Below are positions 1-5,975 of a DNA stretch of 6,528 nt, piece by piece (positions within the stretch are counted from its first letter, which is position 1; every line of letters starts with the position of its first letter). A program made the translations under genes and the position numbers. The notes under the pieces are model-generated. The model was not told the origin of the DNA. It worked only from the letters and a program-made list of their open reading frames with translations, and did no database searches. The stretch is from Acidiferrobacterales bacterium. GTDB lineage: Bacteria > Pseudomonadota > Gammaproteobacteria > Acidiferrobacterales > Sulfurifustaceae. The stretch is from assembly GCA_919902095.1 (NCBI GenBank), contig CAKKQL010000036.1, positions 1-6,528 on the forward strand, written 5' to 3'.

Positions 1-230
1 GTCATGGCAACGTGATCAACACCGCCGGCGGCGGCTCCTACGGCCACATCGACTCTCCGGCGGCCGGCGCGATTTCCCTGCGACAGGCCTACGAGTGCTG
101 GAAGGCCAAGGCCGACCCGATCCAGTACGCCAAGAGCCACAAGGAATTCGCGCGTGCCTTCGAGTCCTTCCCGGGCGACGCCGACAAGCTGTACCCGGGC
201 TGGCGCGAGAAGCTCGGCGTGCACAAGTAA
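1..230 (+). CDS. cbbM: Form II RuBisCO large subunit, C-terminal fragment
   Basis: This is the last 75 codons of ribulose-1,5-bisphosphate carboxylase/oxygenase, the CO2-fixing enzyme of the Calvin cycle, in its dimeric form II type. The frame is open from base 3 of the window to a TAA at 228-230, so the 5' part lies outside. Visible family marks are the glycine triplet followed by S-Y-G-H-I-D near the window start, which corresponds to the phosphate-binding loop of the active-site barrel, then the helix S-L-R-Q-A-Y and the C-terminal run [13 protein letters not shown]. That last run is typical of CbbM and not of form I CbbL. The protein ends in G-V-H-K. It is followed by an intrinsic terminator and then by cbbQ and cbbO on the same strand, the arrangement known for the form II activase system of Acidithiobacillus. 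The identification rests on recalled family sequence and is firm. There is no sign of damage in the visible part. Confidence 0.95.
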   Translation, partial: HGNVINTAGGGSYGHIDSPAAGAISLRQAYECWKAKADPIQYAKSHKEFARAFESFPGDADKLYPGWREKLGVHK

Positions 231-258
231 GCACGGGTTTGACGAAGAAACAGTGACC

Positions 259-288
259 AACGCCCCCACCTGCTGGGGGCGTTTGTTT
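259..288 (+). terminator. Intrinsic terminator between cbbM and cbbQ
   Basis: A perfect 10-bp stem, AACGCCCCCA (259-268) with TGGGGGCGTT (274-283), closes a 5-base loop and runs into TTTGTTT. It begins 28 bases after the cbbM stop. GC-rich stem plus T-rich tail is the standard form of a rho-independent terminator. Because cbbQ and cbbO lie directly downstream on the same strand and I see no good promoter between, it probably ends most cbbM transcripts while a fraction reads through. Confidence 0.85.
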
Positions 289-293
289 CCGGG

Positions 294-328
294 GACAAGA
301 ACCCTTTCTTGTCATGCGGACAAGGAGG
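294..328 (+). promoter_or_regulatory. cbbQ leader with two mutually exclusive hairpins and the ribosome-binding site
   Basis: GACAAGAA (294-301) and TTCTTGTC (306-313) form a perfect 8-bp stem with a 4-base loop. The same TTCTTGTC arm can instead pair with GACAAGGA (319-326) across a 5-base loop, with 7 Watson-Crick pairs and one G-U pair. That second partner includes most of the strong Shine-Dalgarno AAGGAGG (322-328), which sits 6 bases before the cbbQ ATG. The two stems share an arm, so only one can form: the upstream one leaves the ribosome site free and the downstream one hides it. The pairing is seen in the sequence; a regulatory role is inference. The Shine-Dalgarno itself is certain enough to fix the cbbQ start. 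Confidence 0.5.
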
Positions 329-334
329 CAGTGA

Positions 335-1138
335 ATGACCGACAAAGACCAGTACAGGATTCACGCGGAACCGTTCTACCGTGCGCAGGGCCGAGAGGTC
401 GAGCTGTATGAGGCCGCCTATGCCGTGCGCCTGCCGGTGATGGTGAAGGGCCCGACCGGTTGCGGCAAATCGCGCTTCATCGAATACATGGCGTGGAAGC
501 TCAAGAAGCCGCTGATCACCGTCGCCTGCAACGAAGACATGACCGCCAGCGACTTGGTCGGCCGCTACCTGCTGGAAGCCAACGGCACGCGCTGGCTCGA
601 CGGCCCGCTCGCGACTGCCGCGCGCATCGGCGCGATCTGTTATCTGGATGAGATCGTGGAAGCGCGCCAGGACACCACGGTGGTGATTCATCCGCTCACC
701 GACCATCGCCGTATGCTGCCGCTCGACAAGAAGGGCGAGCTGATCGAGGCACACCCCGATTTCCAGTTGGTGATCTCCTACAACCCGGGCTACCAGTCGC
801 TGATGAAGGATCTGAAGCAGTCCACCAAGCAGCGCTTCACGGCCTTTGATTTTGATTATCCGGAAGCCGCTCTCGAAACCGGCATCGTCGCCCGCGAAAC
901 CGGGCTGGACGCGGCCACTTCGGCCAGGCTGGTGAAGATCGGCCAGACCGCGCGCAACCTCAAGGGGCATGGCCTGGACGAAGGTATTTCAACGCGCCTG
1001 CTGGTGTACGCGGCCACCCTGATCAAGAACGGCGTGGAACCGCGCGATGCCTGCCGCATGACGCTGGTGCGGCCGATCACCGACGACGCGGACATCCGCG
1101 CGACGCTGGACCACGCCATCGACGCGACATTCGCCTGA
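335..1138 (+). CDS. cbbQ: CbbQ, MoxR-family AAA+ RuBisCO activase ATPase
   Basis: CbbQ is the ATP-hydrolysing ring subunit of the CbbQO RuBisCO activase, which uses ATP to remodel inhibited RuBisCO and release tight-binding sugar phosphates. The 267-residue protein has the usual family length and a single AAA+ module. It shows Walker A G-P-T-G-C-G-K-S (39-46), Walker B I-C-Y-L-D-E (101-106), a sensor 1 asparagine in S-Y-N-P-G (N150), a candidate arginine finger in K-Q-R-F (R167) and a sensor 2-like S-T-R (219-221). All key residues look intact. The ATG is fixed by AAGGAGG six bases upstream. cbbO starts 10 bases after the stop, so the two are surely co-transcribed. Adjacency to cbbM suggests the form II-specific subtype (CbbQ2 in Acidithiobacillus usage), which is inference from context. 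NirQ/NorQ of denitrifiers are close relatives, but the cbbM neighbour argues against them. Confidence 0.93.
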   Translation: MTDKDQYRIHAEPFYRAQGREVELYEAAYAVRLPVMVKGPTGCGKSRFIEYMAWKLKKPLITVACNEDMTASDLVGRYLLEANGTRWLDGPLATAARIGAICYLDEIVEARQDTTVVIHPLTDHRRMLPLDKKGELIEAHPDFQLVISYNPGYQSLMKDLKQSTKQRFTAFDFDYPEAALETGIVARETGLDAATSARLVKIGQTARNLKGHGLDEGISTRLLVYAATLIKNGVEPRDACRMTLVRPITDDADIRATLDHAIDATFA

Positions 1139-1148
1139 GGCCGCCGCC

Positions 1149-3416
1149 GTGCCGGGAACGGAAACCGAATACCAGCACCCGTTGATGCAGGTCTACTGGC
1201 GGCAGCTCGACAGCCGCTTCCCGCAGGTCGAGGAGGTGTTCGAGGATTGCATGGCCGAGGCGCTGGCGGTGTTGAGCCGCGAGGGGCTGTCCGAATATCT
1301 GGATGCCGCGCGTTACCTCGGCAGGATGGGGCGCGGCGTCGAGCCGATCCTGATTTTCCTGGAGGAATGGCCGGCGGTGGCCAAGGCCGCGGGCGAGGAT
1401 GCATTGTTGCCCGTCATTACCTTCGTGCGCGCGATGTCAAAGTCGCCCAACGGCAGTGCGATCGCGCCGTTCCTGCAAACGCTCGCGGCGGTCGCGCGGC
1501 GCCAGCACTCGCAGGAGCAGTTGCAACACTATCTGGATATTGTGCTCGACCTGATGGTGCGCACCACCGGTTCCATCCACGGTTTCCACCAGACCATCCC
1601 CAGCCCCGGGCTGCCTGAATTGTTCCGGCAGGCCCCGTTGCTGACGAGCCAGCTGTCAATGGCGGGCCTGAAAAACTGGGTCAAGTACGGGATCCGCAAT
1701 TACGGCAAGCACCCCGAGCGGCAGCGCGATTATTTCAGCCTGCAATCCGCCGACAGCCGCGCCGTGCTGCAACGTGAGCGCCACGGCACGCTGTTCGCCG
1801 ACGTCGAGCGCAAGCTGGATTTGTATCTTCGTGGATTGTGGCAGGACAGCGATCATCTGGTGCCTTACTCCACGGCCTTCGACGATCTGCGCAAACCGGT
1901 CCCATACTACGACAAGCTCGGCATCCGGGTGCCGGACGTGTATGACGATGTCAGCGGCGTCAGCGGCCTCGATCGCTACCGCGCCATCCTCGCCCACATG
2001 GTCGGTCATCGGCGTTGGTCCGAGGCGCAGGTCGCCGACAACTGGAGCCCGTTCCAGCGCATGGCGGTCGAGTTCTTCGAGGACGCGCGCATCGAAACGC
2101 TGTTGATTCGCGAATACCCCGGGCTGCGGCGCATTTTTCTCGCCCTGCACCCCAAGCCGGCGGAAGACGCCTGCGACCCCGCGACGACTTCGTGCCTGCG
2201 CCACCGCCTGGCAATGCTGTCGCGCGCTTTCCTCGATCCGCATCACTCCTACCGGGGCCCGATACTGCTCGATTTTGTGCGGCGCCTCCACGACGCGCTG
2301 TCGCGTGGCCCGTCCAGCACCGCGGAGATGGCGGCGCTGGCGCTGGAATACGTCGCGAAAACCCGGCGCGCCAGCGACCAGTTCGCGAACATTCACTTTG
2401 AGAATACCGTCGTCGAGTATCGCGACGACAACCGCCAGATGTGGAAATTCATCGAGGAAGGCGACGAGGAGGAGGCCTTCGACGAGGAGCGCAAGATCGA
2501 GCCCGGCGAGGAACTCCAGGGTCTGCCGCCGCGCCACTACCCGGAATGGGATTACAGCAGCCAGACCTACCGGCCCGATTGGGTGAGCGTGTACGAGGCG
2601 CTGCATCCCGCCGGCAACGCCGCCGACATCGACAAGCTGCTCGCCAAGCATGCCGCGCTCGCCAAGCAGCTGAAGAAGCTGCTGGACCTGCTCAAGCCGC
2701 AGGACAAGGTGCGCATCCGCTATCAGGAAGAAGGCAGCGAGCTCGATCTCGACGTCGCCATCCGCTCATTAATCGACTTCAAGGGCGGCGCGCAACCCGA
2801 CCCGCGCATCAACATGAGCCACCGTACCAGCGGCCGCAATATCGCCGTGATGCTGCTGCTCGACCTGTCCGAGTCGCTCAACCAGAAGGCGACGGGATCG
2901 GAACAGACCATCCTCGAACTCAGCCAGGAGGCGGTGTCGCTGCTGGCGTGGGCGATCGAGAAGCTCGGCGACCCGTTTGCGATCGCGGGCTTCCACTCCA
3001 ACACCCGCCACGATGTGCGCTACCTGCACATCAAGGGCTACAGCGAACACTGGGGCGATGAAGTAAAGGGCCGGCTGGCCGCCATGGAAGCAAACTTCTC
3101 CACGCGCATGGGCGCCGCCATGCGCCACGCCGCCCACTATCTGGAAGCGCGCCAGGCGGACAAGAAGCTGATGTTGATTCTCACCGACGGCGAGCCATCC
3201 GACGTGGACGCCCAGGACCAACGCCTGCTGATCGAGGACGCGCGCCAGGCGGTGAAGGAGCTGGACCAGAAGGGCATCTACAGCTTCTGCATCAACCTCG
3301 ACCCGAAAGCGGACGAATACGTCGGCGACATCTTCGGCAAGCAGTACACCGTGATCGACAACATCCAGCGCCTGCCGGAACGGTTGCCGCAACTGTTCAT
3401 GGCGCTCACGAAGTGA
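1149..3416 (+). CDS. cbbO: CbbO, VWA-domain adaptor of the RuBisCO activase
   Basis: CbbO binds the CbbQ hexamer and links it to RuBisCO; in studied systems its C-terminal von Willebrand A domain and metal site are needed for activation. The 755-residue protein has a long helical N-terminal part. This is followed by a conserved M-A-V-E-F-F-E-D-A-R-I-E segment (305-316), an acidic stretch (about 436-455), the Y-P-E-W-D-Y motif (464-469) shared with NorD-like proteins, and the VWA domain (about 565-755). The MIDAS metal site is complete: D-L-S-E-S (572-576), T652 and T-D-G (679-681). The start is a GTG 10 bases after the cbbQ stop; a weak TGAGG formed at the cbbQ stop codon precedes it, suggesting translational coupling. 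NorD is the main alternative, rejected because the genes follow cbbM and cbbQ. A C-terminal echo of this gene lies just downstream. Confidence 0.92.
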   Translation: MPGTETEYQHPLMQVYWRQLDSRFPQVEEVFEDCMAEALAVLSREGLSEYLDAARYLGRMGRGVEPILIFLEEWPAVAKAAGEDALLPVITFVRAMSKSPNGSAIAPFLQTLAAVARRQHSQEQLQHYLDIVLDLMVRTTGSIHGFHQTIPSPGLPELFRQAPLLTSQLSMAGLKNWVKYGIRNYGKHPERQRDYFSLQSADSRAVLQRERHGTLFADVERKLDLYLRGLWQDSDHLVPYSTAFDDLRKPVPYYDKLGIRVPDVYDDVSGVSGLDRYRAILAHMVGHRRWSEAQVADNWSPFQRMAVEFFEDARIETLLIREYPGLRRIFLALHPKPAEDACDPATTSCLRHRLAMLSRAFLDPHHSYRGPILLDFVRRLHDALSRGPSSTAEMAALALEYVAKTRRASDQFANIHFENTVVEYRDDNRQMWKFIEEGDEEEAFDEERKIEPGEELQGLPPRHYPEWDYSSQTYRPDWVSVYEALHPAGNAADIDKLLAKHAALAKQLKKLLDLLKPQDKVRIRYQEEGSELDLDVAIRSLIDFKGGAQPDPRINMSHRTSGRNIAVMLLLDLSESLNQKATGSEQTILELSQEAVSLLAWAIEKLGDPFAIAGFHSNTRHDVRYLHIKGYSEHWGDEVKGRLAAMEANFSTRMGAAMRHAAHYLEARQADKKLMLILTDGEPSDVDAQDQRLLIEDARQAVKELDQKGIYSFCINLDPKADEYVGDIFGKQYTVIDNIQRLPERLPQLFMALTK

Positions 3417-3461
3417 TTTTCATGGGCGTTATTTTTACCGCCTTTATTCAGCCGGATGGAA

Positions 3462-3591
3462 CAGAAGAAGCTGATCCTGCCGGTCACCGTATGTTTCTCG
3501 TAGCTTCGGGCCCATGAATTTCATGGTCGTGGATTACGTCAACCGTCTGCCCGAACACCTGCCGATGCTGTACGCCGGCCTGACCGGATAA
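3462..3591 (+). pseudogene. Decayed 3' remnant of a second cbbO-like VWA gene
   Basis: Codons 3514-3588, ending at TAA 3589-3591, read as a 25-residue tail very like the end of CbbO. From the V-x-D onward, 11 of 21 residues match CbbO 735-755, including R-L-P-E, L-P and L-T, and an F-G pair just upstream (3505-3510) matches CbbO F729-G730. In another frame, 3462-3488 reads Q-K-K-L-I-L-P-V-T, resembling CbbO D-K-K-L-M-L-I-L-T (671-679), with 11 identical bases (3465-3475 against 3162-3172). In CbbO these two pieces are 147 bases apart; here they are 16 bases apart, so about 131 bases are missing and the frame is shifted. No ribosome site precedes the ATG at 3514. The tail match is convincing; the inner piece is short and less certain. 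The source could be another cbbO paralog or a norD-type gene. Confidence 0.65.
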
Positions 3592-3606
3592 CGCGCCGCA
3601 TTTCCC

Positions 3607-4653
3607 ATGGAAGCCGACGATCTTTCCTGGCCGCGCACAGTGCCGCCACCTCTCACGCACGGCGAGCTGCGCGCCACGCCGGAGGATTTCGTCGTCGAGG
3701 AGTTGATGCCATTCGCCTTGACGGGCGCGGGCGAACACCTGTGGCTCAAGGTGTGCAAGCGCGGTTTCAACAGCGAGCAGGTGGCGAAGCAGCTCGCGCG
3801 ACTCGCGGGAGTGGCGCGCCGCGACGTCGGCTACGCCGGCATGAAGGACCGGCATGCGGTCACGGTGCAGTGGTTCAGCCTGCACCTGCCGGGGCGGGAC
3901 AACCCGGATTTCGGCGGGTTGCCACCGGCGGTGGAGATTCTGGAAGCGGTGCGCCATACGCGCAAGCTCAAGACCGGCGGGCTCGGCGGGAACCGTTTTT
4001 CCATCGTGTTGCGTGAATGCCGGGGCGACCGCGACGCCCTGATGCGGCGCGTCGAGGATATCCGCGCCCGCGGCGTACCCAACTATTTCGGCGAGCAGCG
4101 TTTCGGGCGCGATGGCGACAACGTCGACCACGCGCGGGCGATGTTCGCCGGCACGGCATCGCCGCACGACCGCAAGCTTCGGGGCATTTATTTCTCGGCC
4201 GCGCGCAGCCTGCTGTTCAACGAGGTGCTGGCGCGGCGCGTGGCGGACGGCACCTGGGACCGCTTGCTCGACGGCGAGGCGGTGATGCTGGACGGCCGCC
4301 GCAGTTTCTTCGTGGCCGCAGTACTCGACGCCGAGCTTGAGCGCCGCCTGGCCGAAGGCGACATTCATCCGAGCGGGCCGTTGTGGGGCCGGGGCGAAGT
4401 ACCGGCCTGTGGCCCGGCACGGACGTTAGAGCTGGCCGTGACCCAGGAATACGAAGACATCCGCCAGGGACTGGAGCGGGCGGGTCTGGAGCAGGAACGC
4501 CGCGCCCTGCGTGTGATCCCGCGGGATTTCGGGGCCGAGTGGCTCAACGAAGCGGTGCTGCGGCTCCGGTTCTCGCTGCCGGCGGGCAGCTATGCGACCG
4601 TCGTGCTGCGCGAACTGGCCGATTACCATAACGCTGCGGCGGCCAAAATTTGA
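3607..4653 (+). CDS. truD: tRNA pseudouridine(13) synthase TruD
   Basis: TruD converts uridine 13 of certain tRNAs, such as tRNA-Glu, to pseudouridine in the cytoplasm. The protein is 348 residues, against 349 for the E. coli enzyme. It carries the E-D-F-V-V-E-E entry motif (26-32), the catalytic motif G-Y-A-G-M-K-D-R-H-A-V-T with nucleophile D81, N-Y-F-G-E-Q-R-F-G (159-167), the S-A-A-R-S-L-L-F-N helix (197-205), the S-G-P-L-W-G turn of the insertion domain (256-261), and the C-terminal R-F-x-L-P-A-G-S-Y-A-T signature (321-331). The ATG at 3607 gives the family's normal length, although no clear Shine-Dalgarno precedes it. In many gammaproteobacteria truD sits with ispD, ispF and surE; here it follows the cbb cluster and a gene remnant, so any promoter must lie in 3417-3606 or transcription comes from upstream. 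Function is secure. Confidence 0.96.
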   Translation: MEADDLSWPRTVPPPLTHGELRATPEDFVVEELMPFALTGAGEHLWLKVCKRGFNSEQVAKQLARLAGVARRDVGYAGMKDRHAVTVQWFSLHLPGRDNPDFGGLPPAVEILEAVRHTRKLKTGGLGGNRFSIVLRECRGDRDALMRRVEDIRARGVPNYFGEQRFGRDGDNVDHARAMFAGTASPHDRKLRGIYFSAARSLLFNEVLARRVADGTWDRLLDGEAVMLDGRRSFFVAAVLDAELERRLAEGDIHPSGPLWGRGEVPACGPARTLELAVTQEYEDIRQGLERAGLEQERRALRVIPRDFGAEWLNEAVLRLRFSLPAGSYATVVLRELADYHNAAAAKI

Positions 4654-4662
4654 CCTGGGTCA
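4651..4662 (+). promoter_or_regulatory. Short palindrome upstream of the lipoprotein promoter
   Basis: TGACC-TG-GGTCA is a perfect 5-bp inverted repeat around a 2-base centre. It overlaps the truD stop codon and ends 2 bases before the candidate -35 box of the next gene. Its position fits an operator for a dimeric regulator, but such short palindromes also occur by chance and I recognise no specific factor. It is too short and lacks a T-tract, so it is not a terminator. Confidence 0.25.
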
Positions 4663-4664
4663 GA

Positions 4665-4713
4665 TTGGCACCTGCCGGACTTTCCTATACTGAAGCCCGA
4701 TTCATCACAGGAG
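4665..4713 (+). promoter_or_regulatory. Sigma70-type promoter and ribosome site of the lipoprotein gene
   Basis: TTGGCA (4665-4670) matches the -35 consensus at 5 of 6 bases and TATACT (4686-4691) matches the -10 at 5 of 6. The spacer is 15 bases, shorter than the ideal 17, which lowers confidence slightly. The predicted start of transcription would be near 4698, giving a very short leader with AGGAG (4709-4713) 7 bases before the ATG at 4721. A strong dedicated promoter fits an abundant outer-membrane lipoprotein. Confidence 0.6.
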
Positions 4714-4720
4714 AACGCCC

Positions 4721-5011
4721 ATGACCAGAACCCTCTTTCGTGCCGCCGGGTTGACCGCTGTGCTGCTGGCACTCAGCCTGACCGCCGGTTGCGCCACCAA
4801 CAGCGACCTCGCGGCCGTGCGCAAGCTCGCGCAGGAGGCCAAGGACTCCGCCGACCGCGCCAACCGCACCGCGGACGAGGCGAACGCCGCATCGCGCGAG
4901 GCGCGGGATGCTGCGGTCGCCGCGCGCGATGCGGCGCAGGCCGCGCGTGCCGCCTCCGAGCGTACCGGCGAGAAGGTCGAGCGCGCGTTCAAGAAAGCGG
5001 TGCAGAAGTAG
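4721..5011 (+). CDS. Alanine-rich Lpp/OprI-type outer-membrane lipoprotein
   Basis: A 96-residue lipoprotein precursor. Residues 1-23 are a signal peptide with a hydrophobic core and a lipobox L-T-A-G-C, so C24 would be lipidated and become the mature N-terminus; residue +2 is Ala, not Asp, so outer-membrane sorting by Lol is expected. The mature part (about 72 residues) is an almost continuous alanine-rich coiled coil with heptad-like spacing and many Arg, Asp and Glu, resembling the alanine zipper of Lpp and OprI, which form trimeric rods between outer membrane and cell wall. The chain ends in V-Q-K; a C-terminal lysine is what L,D-transpeptidases join to peptidoglycan in Braun's lipoprotein. 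A good ribosome site (AGGAG) fixes the start. Its stop abuts the stop of the convergent L,D-transpeptidase. The fold and localisation are well supported; covalent wall attachment is inference. Confidence 0.88.
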   Translation: MTRTLFRAAGLTAVLLALSLTAGCATNSDLAAVRKLAQEAKDSADRANRTADEANAASREARDAAVAARDAAQAARAASERTGEKVERAFKKAVQK

Positions 5012-5935
5012 TCAGTAAGAAATCGCGACCGGCAGGCCTTGGGTCTCGGTCGCGACGCGCACGATCTGATCCCAGTCGATGCGCGCAGGCTGCGCGCGTG
5101 TGCCCGCGACCACTGTTTGTATCGCCGGTGTCAGCCGATTGCCGTCCTGCGGCCGGTTTTCCTCCAGCGGCGGATGGCTTTCAAGATACAACTTGCCGTC
5201 GTGCCAGCCGACCTTGTTCGGCTGGTTGACGATGCGCACCGGTGTTCCCACCGGCACCTCGCGGAACAACCATTCGATGTCCTCGGGGTAGAGCCGGATA
5301 CAGCCATGCGTCACACGCATGCCGATGCCGTAGGGCCGGTTGGTGCCGTGGATAAGATAGCCCTCGCGCGCCAGGCGCAGCGCATACTGGCCGAGCGGGT
5401 TGTCCGGGCCGGGCGGAAAGACATCGGGCAGCGTTTCGCCTTCGTCCGCGTGTTCCGCCTTGATCGAGGCCGGCGGGCGCCACTCGGGATTCGTGACCTT
5501 GGCGGCGATGCGCGTGAGCCCGAGCGGCGTGGACCAGTCCAGGCGCCCGACGCTCACTGGAAACGTCATCACCACCGGGACCTGGCCACGCTGCTTCGGC
5601 GGGTAGTAGTAAATCCGCATCTCCGGCAGGTTGAGTACCAGCCCCGTGCGCGGCGTGTCCGGCAGGACGTGCTGCGTCGGCACGACCACGCGCGTGCCTT
5701 CGCCGGGGAGCCAGGGGTCAACCGCGGGATTGGCCTGCACGATCTGGTCGTAGCCGACGTGATGCGCGCGGGCGATATCCGAGAGCGTGTCGGCCTGGTG
5801 CGTCTCGATCACGTGAATCTCGCCAATCACCGATTCACCGGCCGGCGGCAGCGGGAACGACTCGGCGCGCGCGCCGGTTACGCCCAGCAGCGCCGCGGCC
5901 GCCAGCCAGATCAGAATTACCGAACGGGTTTTCAT
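5012..5935 (-). CDS. Periplasmic L,D-transpeptidase with LysM domain (ErfK/YbiS type)
   Basis: A YkuD-family L,D-transpeptidase, which makes or remodels peptidoglycan cross-links or joins lipoproteins to meso-diaminopimelate in the periplasm. At 307 residues it matches the ErfK/YbiS/YcfS group (about 306-320). Residues 1-24 are a signal peptide with likely cleavage after A-R-A. A LysM-like wall-binding region spans about 40-88. The YkuD domain spans about 97-237 and has the active-site motifs H-G-T-N (196-199) and T-H-G-C-I-R (209-214), with C212 as nucleophile. The tail to 307 is basic and proline-rich and not recognisable. The frame is open upstream to 6091, but the ATG at 5935 is chosen because the signal peptide starts there and the extension would overlap the divergent gene; the ribosome site is weak (AGGG two bases upstream). 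The convergent alanine-zipper lipoprotein is a candidate substrate. Confidence 0.92.
   Translation of the reverse strand: MKTRSVILIWLAAAALLGVTGARAESFPLPPAGESVIGEIHVIETHQADTLSDIARAHHVGYDQIVQANPAVDPWLPGEGTRVVVPTQHVLPDTPRTGLVLNLPEMRIYYYPPKQRGQVPVVMTFPVSVGRLDWSTPLGLTRIAAKVTNPEWRPPASIKAEHADEGETLPDVFPPGPDNPLGQYALRLAREGYLIHGTNRPYGIGMRVTHGCIRLYPEDIEWLFREVPVGTPVRIVNQPNKVGWHDGKLYLESHPPLEENRPQDGNRLTPAIQTVVAGTRAQPARIDWDQIVRVATETQGLPVAISY
5015..5055 (-). terminator. Terminator-like hairpin inside the 3' end of the transpeptidase gene
   Basis: CGGTCGCGA (5047-5055) and TCGCGACCG (5023-5031) form a perfect 9-bp GC-rich stem with a 15-base loop. Read on the - strand, the stem is followed at once by TTTCTTAC and then the TGA stop (5014-5012). 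It therefore has the shape of an intrinsic terminator whose release point would fall at about the stop codon of the gene itself. On the + strand there is no T-tract after it, though it could protect the 3' end of the lipoprotein mRNA, since it starts 12 bases after that stop. The stem is certain; terminator activity is inferred. Confidence 0.45.
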
Positions 5936-5975
5936 GACCCTGATAAAATAGGCCAATTTGCCCCTGGAGGAAACA
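5936..5975. promoter_or_regulatory. 40-base divergent intergenic region
   Basis: This short gap separates the start codons of the transpeptidase (- strand) and the SemiSWEET gene (+ strand). It contains GGAGG (5966-5970), a good ribosome site 5 bases before the ATG at 5976. An A/T-rich stretch TAAAAT (5944-5949) could serve as a -10 box for the + strand gene, but no convincing -35 is spaced correctly upstream. For the - strand gene I see no clear promoter here, so its promoter may lie inside the SemiSWEET coding region. The gap is too small to hold two full promoters side by side. Confidence 0.35.

Noticed and set aside
89..970. 293-codon open frame on the - strand opposite cbbQ
   Set aside because: It is antisense to a clear cbbQ with all AAA+ motifs; long opposite-strand frames are expected in GC-rich coding DNA, and its translation shows no family features.
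1656..2651. 331-codon open frame on the - strand opposite cbbO
   Set aside because: Mirror of cbbO codon structure in GC-rich DNA; no recognisable domain and no ribosome site that would override the cbbO assignment.
3514..3591. 25-codon ATG frame as an independent small protein
   Set aside because: There is no Shine-Dalgarno, and the homology to CbbO continues upstream of the ATG to an F-G pair, which fits a gene remnant better than a microprotein.
3484..4368. 294-codon open frame on the - strand opposite truD
   Set aside because: Antisense to an intact truD with full catalytic motifs; low-complexity translation and no family resemblance.
4661..4672. CAGATTGGCACC and the near copy CAGATTGGCGCC at 6268-6279 as a dispersed repeat
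   Set aside because: Only 12 bases with one mismatch; one copy is in a promoter and the other in a hairpin loop and arm, so chance similarity is likely.
4665..4680. Sigma54 promoter (TTGGCAC-like element)
   Set aside because: The -24 half looks right, but the bases at the -12 position are GGAC and not TTGC; the sigma70 pair TTGGCA/TATACT explains the region better.
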